DNA of 64,000 bases from Jiangella alkaliphila (lineage in GTDB: Bacteria > Actinomycetota > Actinomycetes > Jiangellales > Jiangellaceae): the NCBI RefSeq assembly GCF_900105925.1, contig NZ_LT629791.1, positions 5,736,001 through 5,800,000 on the forward strand, written 5' to 3'. A model generated the notes under the pieces. It saw only the letters and a program-made list of their open reading frames with translations. It did not search any database and was not told the origin of the DNA. A program made the translations under genes and the position numbers. Numbering within the stretch: position 1 is the first letter of the stretch; every line of letters starts with the position of its first letter. This document shows positions 37,322 through 44,933 of this stretch, one piece after another.

Positions 37322-37436
37322 GCACCCGGAGACCGCGCCGCGGGGTGATCGGCCCGGTTCGGCCGGCCTGGCTGCGGCATGCACGGCTCTTGCGATCGCG
37401 GTGCCGGGACCGGCGCCGATGGCGTGGCGTGGTCGG

Positions 37437-37730
37437 TCAACTCCCGCCACGGCGTGCTGGGCTCTGGGACGGGCCGCCTGGGCGGGTGGGGTCGGCTTTG
37501 AAGGTGCCGCGCTGGGGGACGATCTCGATGACGTTGTCGGCGACGAGCAGGGCGAGTGCTCGGCGTACGGGTCCGACGGACAGCTTGTATTCGCGGGTCA
37601 GTTCGGCGATGGATGGCAGCCGTTCCATCTTTTTGAGGTCGCCGTTCTCGATGCGGTGGCGGAGCAGCCGCGCCAGCTGCTGGTAGGGGTGGTCGCGTGA
37701 ATTGGGGTCGATGTGCTGGGGCGCGTTCAC
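37437..37730 (-). CDS. Small GntR-type winged-helix regulator
   Basis: 97 residues, GTG overlapping the stop of the gene before (GTGA). HPYQQLARLLRHRIENGD, RLPSIAELTREYKLSVGPVR and VIEIVPQRGTFK form a GntR winged helix; no ligand domain. Such stand-alone GntR proteins (KorSA-like) control transfer genes of actinobacterial integrative elements. Third gene of a coupled minus-strand operon. Confidence 0.85.
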   Translation of the reverse strand: MNAPQHIDPNSRDHPYQQLARLLRHRIENGDLKKMERLPSIAELTREYKLSVGPVRRALALLVADNVIEIVPQRGTFKADPTRPGGPSQSPARRGGS

Positions 37731-38965
37731 GGTGCTGGGTCTCCGGTCGCTGGTGGGCGGAACATGTCGGTGGCGTCGACGTCGAGAGCGGTCGCGAGCC
37801 GGTGGATGGTGTCGAGGGTGATGGCGCGCCGGTGCCCGTTCTCGAGGTTGCGCTGCACGGCTGGTGGCAGGCCGGCCAGGGTGGCGAGCTCGGCTTGGGT
37901 GAGGCCGCGCTCGACCCGCAGGACCCGGATGCGTGCGCCGAAGGTGTCCTGGGGCCGGGATCCGGGGTCGCTGCGAGCGAGGGAGTGTTGATGCTTGGCA
38001 AGGACGCGGGTGCGGATGGATCGGATCTGGTCGGTGTGCACGGAGTGCTGGAGCATCACCCAGGAATCGACGGACTGCCACACCTTCGTGACGTGCCAGG
38101 GGGCGCCGCCGGCGTCGAGGTGAACGTGCTCTCCGAGGGTGAAGGCGCGATCCGTGCGGTCGCGGGTGGCGCGGTCCGGTGGCGCCGGCGCGGGCGGTAG
38201 CGCCTGGTCGGCTTGGCCGAGGAGGCCGCGAAGCACGTGTGCGGTGGCGATGACGGTGTCCATATGGGTTCCCCAGTCCCGGCGGATCGCGCGCAGTTGC
38301 TCGACCAGGGCGGGGTCAGGGACGGGAACCTCGACGACAGGCGGGCCGGCCGGCGGCGGAGTCGCTCGGGCGGCGAGTTCCTGGGTGAGTCGGGCGTTGT
38401 CGGCGTGCAGGCGCTCCATGACGGTGCGCAGGAACGCGACGTGATCACGCACGCGCTCCAGGCGCTCGGCGATGGCCGGTGCATGGAAATGATCGACGAG
38501 ATCGCCGTTCTCCGCTTCGAGCTGCGTCACCTGCGTTCGCGGTTGCGCGGCCTCCCCCGCGGCGGGTCGTGTCTGCGCCTGGTCGCCCAGGGAGACGTTC
38601 TCGTCGCGGAGCTTCGCCAGCTCCGCCCGTGCCGAGGCCAGGTCGGCGCGTAGCTGCTGTTCGACGTCGGGGTTGCCGGCCAACGCAGCCGCGGTCGGTG
38701 ATGGAGTCGCCGCCGTCGGGCGTGCCTGGACGGGTCCGCGGTTCACCTCCTCCAGCTGTCCGGCGGGGCCGGGTCGCCGGTCCGGGTCGTCGTTCGTGCG
38801 GCGGCGTGGGCGGACGTTGTGGCTCCTCACGTACCAGACCGCGGCGATGATGCGGGAGGAGAGCCGGCAGTGCGGACACGCGCGGCGGGCGCGCATCGCG
38901 CGGCGGAATTCAGCGTCGTCGGAGTCACAACCAGGGCAGAACGGCCGGGGACCCACCCTGGTCAC
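37727..38965 (-). CDS. XRE-type regulator with N-terminal zinc ribbon and coiled coil
   Basis: 412 residues. I chose GTG at 38965 because it overlaps the upstream stop (GTGA) like its neighbours; the frame is open further upstream. N-terminus FCPGCDSDDAEFRRA ... RACPHCRL is a C-x2-C/C-x2-C zinc ribbon; the centre is coiled coil (EQQLRADLASARAELAKL; AIAERLERVRDHVAFLRTVM); the C-terminus has a helix-turn-helix (GLTQAELATLAGLPPAVQRN ... LATALDVDATDMF). Combination is unusual. Likely an element regulator. Confidence 0.72.
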   Translation of the reverse strand: MTRVGPRPFCPGCDSDDAEFRRAMRARRACPHCRLSSRIIAAVWYVRSHNVRPRRRTNDDPDRRPGPAGQLEEVNRGPVQARPTAATPSPTAAALAGNPDVEQQLRADLASARAELAKLRDENVSLGDQAQTRPAAGEAAQPRTQVTQLEAENGDLVDHFHAPAIAERLERVRDHVAFLRTVMERLHADNARLTQELAARATPPPAGPPVVEVPVPDPALVEQLRAIRRDWGTHMDTVIATAHVLRGLLGQADQALPPAPAPPDRATRDRTDRAFTLGEHVHLDAGGAPWHVTKVWQSVDSWVMLQHSVHTDQIRSIRTRVLAKHQHSLARSDPGSRPQDTFGARIRVLRVERGLTQAELATLAGLPPAVQRNLENGHRRAITLDTIHRLATALDVDATDMFRPPATGDPAP

Positions 38966-39591
38966 CACGCCCTGTGCCGGGTCGTACCGGCCGTGGCCCA
39001 GGAGTGCGCGGGCACGCGCCCGATGGGGTGGCCGAGTGGGAGCGAGCACGGCCAGGGCTCACGGTCGAGGCCGGCCGTGGGTGGACGGCCGACGGCGCGG
39101 CACAGGCCGGTCAGGGCGAAGCGGGTGAGCTGGGCCTCATCGGCGGCCCACCACAGCCACCACACCCCGTTGCGCCCGTCTTCGAGGCCGAGGCCGACGT
39201 GCTGGTCTCCCAGGTGGTCGGCCTGGGCTTCGCAGTGCACGAGGTAGCCGGCGTGGACGCCCGATGACGGTCCGCCGAGTGCGGGCATGTGGGCGGCCTC
39301 GACGATCGTGGTGTACGGGCAGGACGGCACGAGATCCTCGACCAGGTCGTGCCTCGAGGGCGACGGGACGACGCGGCACCGGTAGGTGCCCGGCGTCGTG
39401 GTGCCCCACCGGGTGGAGATGCGGGTGAACCCGAGTTTCGTCACGACCTGGTCCCATCCGGTGGCGTCGGCGGGGGTCACGACACCGGTGAGTTCGTCGA
39501 CGAGGCCGCCGTTGCGGTGGCGGATCTGGATGGTCCACAGCGGTGACGCCGGTGGTCGTGGTGCGATGCACCACGCGGTGAGAACGTGCAT
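38962..39591 (-). CDS. Hypothetical protein, first gene of regulatory operon
   Basis: 209 residues; GAGAGG before the ATG. Mixed composition with Trp-rich segments (NGVWWLWWAADEAQ) and a C-terminal Cys/His cluster (CSLPLGHP). No recognised family. Divergent from the GntR gene at 39755, with an array of 10-bp repeats between them. Confidence 0.55.
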   Translation of the reverse strand: MHVLTAWCIAPRPPASPLWTIQIRHRNGGLVDELTGVVTPADATGWDQVVTKLGFTRISTRWGTTTPGTYRCRVVPSPSRHDLVEDLVPSCPYTTIVEAAHMPALGGPSSGVHAGYLVHCEAQADHLGDQHVGLGLEDGRNGVWWLWWAADEAQLTRFALTGLCRAVGRPPTAGLDREPWPCSLPLGHPIGRVPAHSWATAGTTRHRAW

Positions 39592-39670
39592 GGCGGCCTC
39601 TCGTTACTCCCCGGCCCCGGGAGCTGCCCTGCGCTCAATCAAAACGAGTCTCGTCCCCATTATGCATGAG

Positions 39671-39740
39671 TGGGACACAGATGGACAGAGATAGTCTGAG
39701 ATGGACACAGCTGGTCACAGCTGGACTGAGTTGGTATGTC
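39671..39740 (+). repeat. Array of seven degenerate 10-bp tandem repeats
   Basis: Decamers in perfect 10-base register: TGGGACACAG, ATGGACAGAG, ATAGTCTGAG, ATGGACACAG, CTGGTCACAG, CTGGACTGAG and a weak TTGGTATGTC. Consensus NTGGACACAG. Located between divergent genes and just before the GntR start; phased like a multi-site operator or a small iteron set. Confidence 0.7.
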
Positions 39741-39754
39741 TAGGGTCGTGGCTC

Positions 39755-40072
39755 GTGGAGGAGGAGCCGCGGTCGCCGATCGAGGGTCCCGGGTACCGGT
39801 GGGAGAACCTCGCGGACCTGCTCGCCGGGCAGATCGAGAGCGGGGAGATCCCGCCCGATGCGAAGTTGCCCAGCCTGCGGGAGCTCAGCGAGGACTACGA
39901 GGTGTCGGTCAACACCGCCAAGGCCGCCGTGCGGAGCCTGCGAGAGCGTGGCCTGGTGGTGACATGGCACGGTGGCGGGAGCTACGCCATCGGGCCGCAG
40001 ACCCGGGAACGGCTCGAACGGCGGCTCCAGCGACCCGGCGACGAGCAGACAGATGTCCCGCCCGGCGCCTGA
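39755..40072 (+). CDS. GntR-type winged-helix regulator
   Basis: 105 residues from GTG (VEEEPRSPIEG); a TAGGGT 8 bases before suggests a leaderless mRNA. YRWENLADLLAGQIESGE, KLPSLRELSEDYEVSVNTAK, LVVTWHGGGSYAIG: GntR DNA-binding domain only. Probably binds the decamer array next to it (inference). Confidence 0.8.
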   Translation: MEEEPRSPIEGPGYRWENLADLLAGQIESGEIPPDAKLPSLRELSEDYEVSVNTAKAAVRSLRERGLVVTWHGGGSYAIGPQTRERLERRLQRPGDEQTDVPPGA

Positions 40073-40104
40073 CGGCCCTCGCGCCCTCACCAGCCGCCGC
40101 GTGG

Positions 40105-40710
40105 TCACCGGGGGTCTCCTCGCATCATCACGCCGAGCGTCGCGTCGACGAGGGCGTCTGACTGGGTGTCGATGACGTGCAGTCCGCGCCAGCGCTGCCA
40201 GCCGTAGCGCTCGAGGATCGCCCCGGCGCGCGCGGCGGCCGTCTCGGCCTCGGCCCGGCCGCCGCCGAACTGGGCCGGCGAGATCCGGCATGCGGCCAGC
40301 CGGGCCCACGAGCGGAACCGCTCCACTGTGGCCGACATCATCAGCCCGGCGAGGTCCATCCCGCGCCATGGCGGCGCCAACTCGCACTCGGTGATGATCA
40401 GCACCGCGGACGTCCGGTCGGCGGTGGGCGAACCGATCAACTCATCCAGCTCGGGATTCAGGCGCCCCGTGCTGGCCTCGAAGGCGGTTTGCAGCACGAA
40501 CCCCAGCTCCACGGGCAGCGGGTCGACCCGTACTGGATCGGGCCAGGCCAGCCATGCGGTGATGTCGCCGACGTGACGGACCCGCTCGTCGCACTCACCC
40601 TCAGCGTCGGCGTTGGCGTGCCAGCGCTGTGTCCGTGGCGCGTCCCAGGCCGGCCCGCGCTGGCACACCGTCAGGGCGACGGCCGACGGATCCGCGGGCG
40701 GGTCAGGCAT
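40105..40710 (-). CDS. Hypothetical element protein
   Basis: 201 residues from MPDPPADPSAVAL; the frame is open to an ATG at 40923, but the extra part overlaps another plausible frame ending AARARIIAAADA. Conserved-looking segments: DPVRVDPLPVELGFVLQ, SAVLIITECELAPPW, RSWARLAACRISPAQFGGGR. No known family. Typical small helical protein of such elements; convergent with the GntR gene. Confidence 0.5.
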   Translation of the reverse strand: MPDPPADPSAVALTVCQRGPAWDAPRTQRWHANADAEGECDERVRHVGDITAWLAWPDPVRVDPLPVELGFVLQTAFEASTGRLNPELDELIGSPTADRTSAVLIITECELAPPWRGMDLAGLMMSATVERFRSWARLAACRISPAQFGGGRAEAETAAARAGAILERYGWQRWRGLHVIDTQSDALVDATLGVMMRGDPR

Positions 40711-40954
40711 CGGCTGCCGCGATGATCCGTGCACGCGCGGCGGCCGCGCGCCGGCCCTGTGGTCGATCGGAAGGAGTGGCCACCCACCTAGGGCTGGGCG
40801 GCCACCCCCGGCCGCAGCCCGGCACGCGGGGTGGGACTGGCCGCGGTCGAACGTGGCCAGGCGGTCGGCGCGCACGGGGGTCGTGCCGGCGATGCCCAGG
40901 CCGCCGCACATCACACGTCCCACCGCTGGACCACGGACATGAGTCTAACCAGGT

Positions 40955-40991
40955 ATTCGCTGCAATCAATGCAAATCATGCATTCGCTGCA
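40955..40991 (+). repeat. Direct repeat ATTCGCTGCA before the excisionase-like gene
   Basis: ATTCGCTGCA at 40955-40964 and 40982-40991, 27 bases apart, enclosing TGCAAATCATGCA, a partial palindrome. About 45 bases before the HTH gene at 41034; candidate operator or recombination-directionality site. Confidence 0.5.
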
Positions 40992-41033
40992 CCAGCAAGT
41001 AAACGCGGCTTTCGATGCTCGACGGTTGTCGTT

Positions 41034-41219
41034 GTGACAGCCAAGCCCGTGTCGACCGGGGTCGCGGCGAAAGCCATAGGAGTCGATCCGACGACCCTGA
41101 CACGGTGGTGGCACAAGGGCCTGGTCACGCCGGAGTTCGTCACACCCGGCGGACACGCCCGCTGGGATGAGGAGAAGCTGAAAGAGCAGCTCCGCGCGAT
41201 GCGGCATCGCGAGGACTAG
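41034..41219 (+). CDS. Excisionase/MerR-like HTH protein
   Basis: 61 residues, GTG start. STGVAAKAIGVDPTTLTRWW, followed by VTPGGHARWDEEKLKEQL, is the winged-helix layout of excisionases and small MerR-like proteins (BldC-like). On integrative elements such proteins direct excision; no integrase is present in this window, so a regulatory role is equally possible. Confidence 0.75.
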   Translation: MTAKPVSTGVAAKAIGVDPTTLTRWWHKGLVTPEFVTPGGHARWDEEKLKEQLRAMRHRED

Positions 41220-41391
41220 GCACGCTCAGCACGGACCCCAACAGCACCGGCGCCGCCATTCGCAGGGGCCGCACGAGGGCCCGCATCCCGCCGGAGCCAG
41301 CCGGCTCGAGGCCCGCGCGGTGGCAGCGCGGCGGCTCGCCGTGATGGTGTTCGGGATCCATGCCCTGCGATGGCGCGGCAGTGGGGTGACA

Positions 41392-41421
41392 GAAGCCCTC
41401 GGGCCCGGTCCCGAGGGCTTC
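41392..41421 (+). terminator. Hairpin terminator
   Basis: Perfect 11-bp stem GAAGCCCTCGG / CCGAGGGCTTC with 8-base loop, 170 bases after the excisionase-like gene. No gene is seen between 41220 and 41390. Confidence 0.75.
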
Positions 41422-41460
41422 CGCCGACGCCATCCCGGGGGCGACTGCACTCACCCGACA

Positions 41461-41901
41461 TGATTACGATAAATAGCAGTCTGCAGCGCGCCGACTCCGG
41501 GACGTGGGCGCTGCCAAGCGGCGGCTTGGAGCTGGGCGAGTCGCTGACGCAGTGCGCCGTCCGGGAGGCGCGCGAGGAGACCGGCCTCGACGTCGAGCTC
41601 ACCGGGAGCGTCGGGATCTACAGCGACCCCCGGCCACGTCATCGCCTACCCCGACGGCGAGGTCCGGTAGGAGTTCAACGTGACCTTCGAGGCACGCTGG
41701 ATCGGAGGCGAGCTGCGCGGCTCGGACGAGTCGACAGCGTTGCAGTGGGTCGACCTGGGCGACCTGGCCGCGGTGCGGATGCAGCCGTCGCAACGGCGGC
41801 GGCTGGAGCACTACGCCCGCGACGGCGCCAGCCGCCCGCACGTCGACCAACTGGCGGCGAGAAAACTCTTTACAACGACTCGGGTTTTACGTTACCCTTG
41901 A
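41461..41901 (+). pseudogene. NUDIX hydrolase gene, broken
   Basis: [20 protein letters not shown], then the Nudix box G-x5-E-x7-R-E-x2-E-E-x-G in [11 protein letters not shown] ... [10 protein letters not shown]. After YSDP a frameshift leads to [12 protein letters not shown], an in-frame TAG, and [17 protein letters not shown] ... The N-terminal strand of the fold is also missing. At least two lesions, so inactive. The stop overlaps the operator region of the next operon. Confidence 0.75.
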
Positions 41902-41918
41902 CCTAGGTAAAGAGTTTT
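41862..41918 (+). promoter_or_regulatory. Operator-promoter of HicAB-like module: perfect 12-bp inverted repeat
   Basis: AAAACTCTTTAC (41862-41873) and GTAAAGAGTTTT (41907-41918) are perfect inverted arms 33 bases apart, in AT-rich DNA. A TTTACA (41869-41874) followed after 18 bases by TACCCT could be the promoter inside. The right arm ends 4 bases before the ATG. Probable autoregulatory site of the HTH protein. Confidence 0.72.
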
Positions 41919-41922
41919 GGGG

Positions 41923-42177
41923 ATGATGACGATGGCGACGGAGCGGCCAGGCCGGGAGATCCCGAAGGAATACCGCGAGGTCATCGACTACCAGATCAGC
42001 CAACACGGCTGGTGGTACGAGCACCCAGCCAACAGGCAGCCGCGGGTCTACCCGGCCGACCGGTCCAAGCCGCCGATCGTGCTCGCGTCGACGCCCAGCG
42101 ACCGGCGCGCGCTGAAGAACTTCGTCGCCGCCGTGCGACGGGCAGGTGGCGAGTGGCCACCAGGGAGGAGAGCGTGA
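41923..42177 (+). CDS. HicA-like toxin candidate (copy B)
   Basis: 84 residues (MMTMATERPGREIPKEYREV). HGWWYEHPANRQPRVYPADR and IVLASTPSDRRALKNFVAAV match HicA-like proteins in spacing: basic strand pair, then a Ser/Thr-Pro-Ser-Asp cap and an amphipathic helix. The classic catalytic G-S-H is not present as such, so mRNA cleavage is unproven. First gene of a three-gene operon; its stop overlaps the next ATG by one base. Confidence 0.65.
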   Translation: MMTMATERPGREIPKEYREVIDYQISQHGWWYEHPANRQPRVYPADRSKPPIVLASTPSDRRALKNFVAAVRRAGGEWPPGRRA

Positions 42178-42704
42178 TGACCGGGTACTGCGTGACCGTC
42201 GACGTCCTGCTCGACGGTCACTCCCCGCTCGACCCCGCCATCCTCGGCGACACCACCGTCGACCGGCTGGGCGCCATGACCGATGCGCTGGCCCACCTCT
42301 ACGGCGCGATCAGCGGCGACGAGCGCGGCTGGTCGGCGACGGTGACCCTGGACGACGACACCCTAAACGGCGCCCGCGACCGCGCCGTCAGCGAGATCCT
42401 GGCGGCCGCCGACCGGGCCAGGCTGCCCACGGCGCCGGTGGTGCGGGTCGAGGTGGTGCGCGAGGACGTCCGCGACGCCGAGCAGGAGCGGCCGACCCTG
42501 CTGGACCTGGTGTCCGGGCCGGAGGCGGCGGAGATCCTGGGTGTCAGCCGGCAGCGCGTGCACCAACTGGCGCACGAGCACCCCGACTTCCCGGCGCCGG
42601 CCTACCAGCTCGGCGTCGGCAGCCTGTGGTTCCGCGCCGGCGTCGAGGCGTTCGGGCAGCGGTGGGAGCGCCGCGCCGGGCGGCCGCCGTCGAAGACCGC
42701 TTGA
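42177..42704 (+). CDS. HicB-like/HTH antitoxin candidate (copy B)
   Basis: 175 residues; GGGAGGAG before the ATG. N-terminal small domain (MTGYCVTVDVLLDGHSPLDP) and C-terminal helix-turn-helix (EAAEILGVSRQRVHQLAHEH), then LGVGSLWFRAGVEAFG, the wing typical of excisionase-like HTH proteins. Expected to bind both the HicA-like partner and the inverted repeat upstream. Full-length paralogue at 17128. Confidence 0.72.
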   Translation: MTGYCVTVDVLLDGHSPLDPAILGDTTVDRLGAMTDALAHLYGAISGDERGWSATVTLDDDTLNGARDRAVSEILAAADRARLPTAPVVRVEVVREDVRDAEQERPTLLDLVSGPEAAEILGVSRQRVHQLAHEHPDFPAPAYQLGVGSLWFRAGVEAFGQRWERRAGRPPSKTA

Positions 42705-42760
42705 CCGCCTGTCCGGCGGTGGCCGTACGCTGGGCGTTCGGCAACGCGCGGAGGATTGCC

Positions 42761-42994
42761 ATGATGCATGTAACCGGTACTATTGCACGGGTCAGCAGCG
42801 AGCTCCCGGACGGCGAGCCGGGCCACACGGTGACGCTGCGGTACCGGCTGGCGCAGCACCTGCCGGAGATCGAGGAGACGTACTTCGTCGACGAGCCGTT
42901 CCCCGGCGAGGTCGGCCAGGTCGCCGTTGTCGAGATCCACCAGCGGCGCATTGTCAGGGTGAAGGGCGTCGCCGAGCTGCCGACGCGAGACTGA
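42761..42994 (+). CDS. Small conserved protein of HicAB-like module (copy B)
   Basis: 77 residues (MMHVTGTIARVSSELPDG ... VAVVEIHQRRIVRVKG). Beta-rich, no Cys, no signal. Differs from copy A (16839) in only about a dozen positions. GAGGATTGCC before ATG. Family unknown; linked to the HicA/HicB-like pair in both copies. Confidence 0.72.
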   Translation: MMHVTGTIARVSSELPDGEPGHTVTLRYRLAQHLPEIEETYFVDEPFPGEVGQVAVVEIHQRRIVRVKGVAELPTRD

Positions 42995-43048
42995 ACCCGG
43001 GGGCGCGCATCCCTCCCCGACCCCGGACGGGCAGGGATGCGCGCGGCC

Positions 43049-43330
43049 TCACGGATGCACCACGGGCCCGCGTCGTGGTCGGCGGCGAACGTCTGCGGCG
43101 CGAAGGATGCGGCACACGTCGCTCTTGCGCAGCCACACCGACTCGTCCGACAGCGCGGCCCAGTCGGGCGTGAACGTCACCCAGACGTGCGTCGCGGTCC
43201 ACTTCCGGGCGACGACCGGCCGGTAGTGCTCGCCGTCGACGCCGTCGATGAGGCAGGCGATGGCCAGGACCGCGCCCATGTTCCGCGGCGGCATGTCACC
43301 TGGGATCTCTTCGTTCCGATACCCGGCCAT
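43049..43330 (-). CDS. Hypothetical protein of the duplicated module
   Basis: 93 residues (MAGYRNEEIPGDMPPRN). Segments LAIACLIDGVDGEHYRPVVA and THVWVTFTPDWAAL are protein-like; C-terminus basic (RRRPRRG). Convergent with the three-gene operon. A broken copy sits at 16592 in the same relative position, so the gene belongs to the module. Confidence 0.6.
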   Translation of the reverse strand: MAGYRNEEIPGDMPPRNMGAVLAIACLIDGVDGEHYRPVVARKWTATHVWVTFTPDWAALSDESVWLRKSDVCRILRAADVRRRPRRGPVVHP

Positions 43331-43518
43331 GCCGTCATCTTAGAACACGTGTTCGCACATACCTGCCACCGGGCGGACGAGAGTCGGGCGGGCGGGGCGG
43401 GGCGGTTGGTCTCGGCGGATGCTAGTTGCACCTACAGACTAGAAACCCCTCATGAAGGTTGTGGGCGGTGCATATGCGGCACGCTGGTGCCTTTCCGAAG
43501 TGGAGGTAGGGGGCGACC

Positions 43519-44196
43519 GTGTTGACCACGTGGACAAGCATCGTTGTTGACGGCGTCCCGTACGTCCGAACGGCCGTGCCCACCCGCTGGTTCACCGCTG
43601 CCGACGACCTGCACGCCACCCTGCTGGAGTCGCTGCCGTTGCTAGAACGCGGTGACACCGTGGTCGTCAGCGAGAAGGTCGCCGTGTTCCTGACCGGCCG
43701 GGCAGTACCGATCGACGCCGTCCAGCCTGGACGGCTCGCCCACCTGTTGGCCCGGGCGGTACGGCCCCGGCCCGGATCTCGCGGGCTGTCCGTGCCGGAG
43801 AAGATGCAGTTCGTCGTCGCCGAGATCGGGCGTCCGCGGGTGATCGTCGCAGCGCTGCTGAGCGCGCTGACCCGGCCGTTCGGTTTTGCCGGGGTCTTCT
43901 ACCGGGTGGCCGGTCCGGTCGCCCGCGACGTCGACGGCGGCCGCCCACCCTACGAGCACCTGGTGTTCCCGCCCCTCACCGCGGGTGAGTCCACCGAACT
44001 GTGCGCCGACCTGGAGGCGTGGCTCGGTGTCGGAGTGGCGATCGTGGACCTGAACGACTACGGCGGCACCGTCCGCGGCGTGTCGCCGCAAGCCGCCGCG
44101 CCCGGCGTCCTGCTCGCCGTTCTCGCGGGCAATCTGCTCGGGCAGCGCAGCACCAGCACGCCTTTCGGCATCGTCCGGCGGTTGAGCGACCGGTAG
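43519..44196 (+). CDS. CofE-like coenzyme F420-0:L-glutamate ligase family protein
   Basis: 225 residues, GTG start after GGAGGTAGGGGG. ERGDTVVVSEKVAVFLTGRA resembles the GDxVVVxxKxxS motif of CofE; later FYRVAGPVARDVDG and VGVAIVDLNDYGGTVRGVSP fit the family's metal/nucleotide loops. True CofE adds glutamate to F420-0; stand-alone relatives in actinobacteria have unknown substrates, and its location on an accessory element argues against the housekeeping role. Absent from the inverted copy near 16.5 kb. Confidence 0.75.
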   Translation: MLTTWTSIVVDGVPYVRTAVPTRWFTAADDLHATLLESLPLLERGDTVVVSEKVAVFLTGRAVPIDAVQPGRLAHLLARAVRPRPGSRGLSVPEKMQFVVAEIGRPRVIVAALLSALTRPFGFAGVFYRVAGPVARDVDGGRPPYEHLVFPPLTAGESTELCADLEAWLGVGVAIVDLNDYGGTVRGVSPQAAAPGVLLAVLAGNLLGQRSTSTPFGIVRRLSDR

Positions 44197-44214
44197 TTCC
44201 TGACCAACACGCGA

Positions 44215-44253
44215 AAGCCGCCCCACCCAGCGCCGAGCCGGATGGGGCGGCTT
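44215..44253 (+). terminator. Hairpin terminator
   Basis: 11-bp perfect stem AAGCCGCCCCA / TGGGGCGGCTT, 17-base loop, 18 bases after the CofE-like stop. From here to 44621 no gene is seen. Confidence 0.75.
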
Positions 44254-44621
44254 CGACGGGGCCCAAACCCTCGCGATCCCAGGCCCCCGCCACGTGGGCG
44301 TCCGGCCTCTTCATCCCCCGTGCTGGACGATGCTGCCGCACCGGTCGAGGCGTTGTCGACCCCGCTGATAGGTGATGAGAGAACTCTCATCCGCAGCGGG
44401 CGGGCGACCTGTTGACACGCCGGTCAACGAGGAGCAGGGTCCGGGTGATCGAGAGCGCCGGGCCGGTGGGCACACCTCAACCGGCCGGGCACCGGCCCCG
44501 CCGCTGGCGGCTACGGCACTGGGGTCGGCGGTCGCCCCCGCTGACCGGGGCCGGAGATCCCGCGAGGCGGGGGCGGACCCATTCGGGGAGGCCAAACGTC
44601 GATCGAAGGGGGCGGACAACG

Positions 44622-44933
44622 ATGTCCGAACCAACCACACCGCAGGGACCGCAGTAGCGCCCATACGGGTACGGCCCGCCGCCAGACTCGACCTGGCCGC
44701 AGCAGCAACCGCCACGCAAGACATCCGGGCTAGCCGTAGCGTCCCTCGTCCTGGGCATCGTTTGGGTGTTCTGGATCGGCTCCATCCTCGCCGTGATCTT
44801 CGGCCACATCGCGCTGAAGCGGACCGAGCAACCGAACGTCGGCGGCCGCGGCCTGGCCGTCGCCGGGCTCGTGCTCGGCTACATCGGCATCGCAACGCTG
44901 GTGCCCTGGCTGCTGATCATCGCCGCGGCCTGA
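44622..44933 (+). pseudogene. DUF4190 membrane protein with early amber codon
   Basis: MSEPTTPQGPQ, then TAG at 44655-44657, then in the same frame RPYGYGPPPDSTWPQQQPPR, two membrane helices (SGLAVASLVLGIVWVFWIGS and GLAVAGLVLGYIGIATLVPW) and the stop. A Pro/Gly/Gln-rich cytoplasmic leader plus two helices is the DUF4190 design. The TAG stands where a CAG is expected, so one transition silenced it, unless an internal start is used. Confidence 0.78.
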
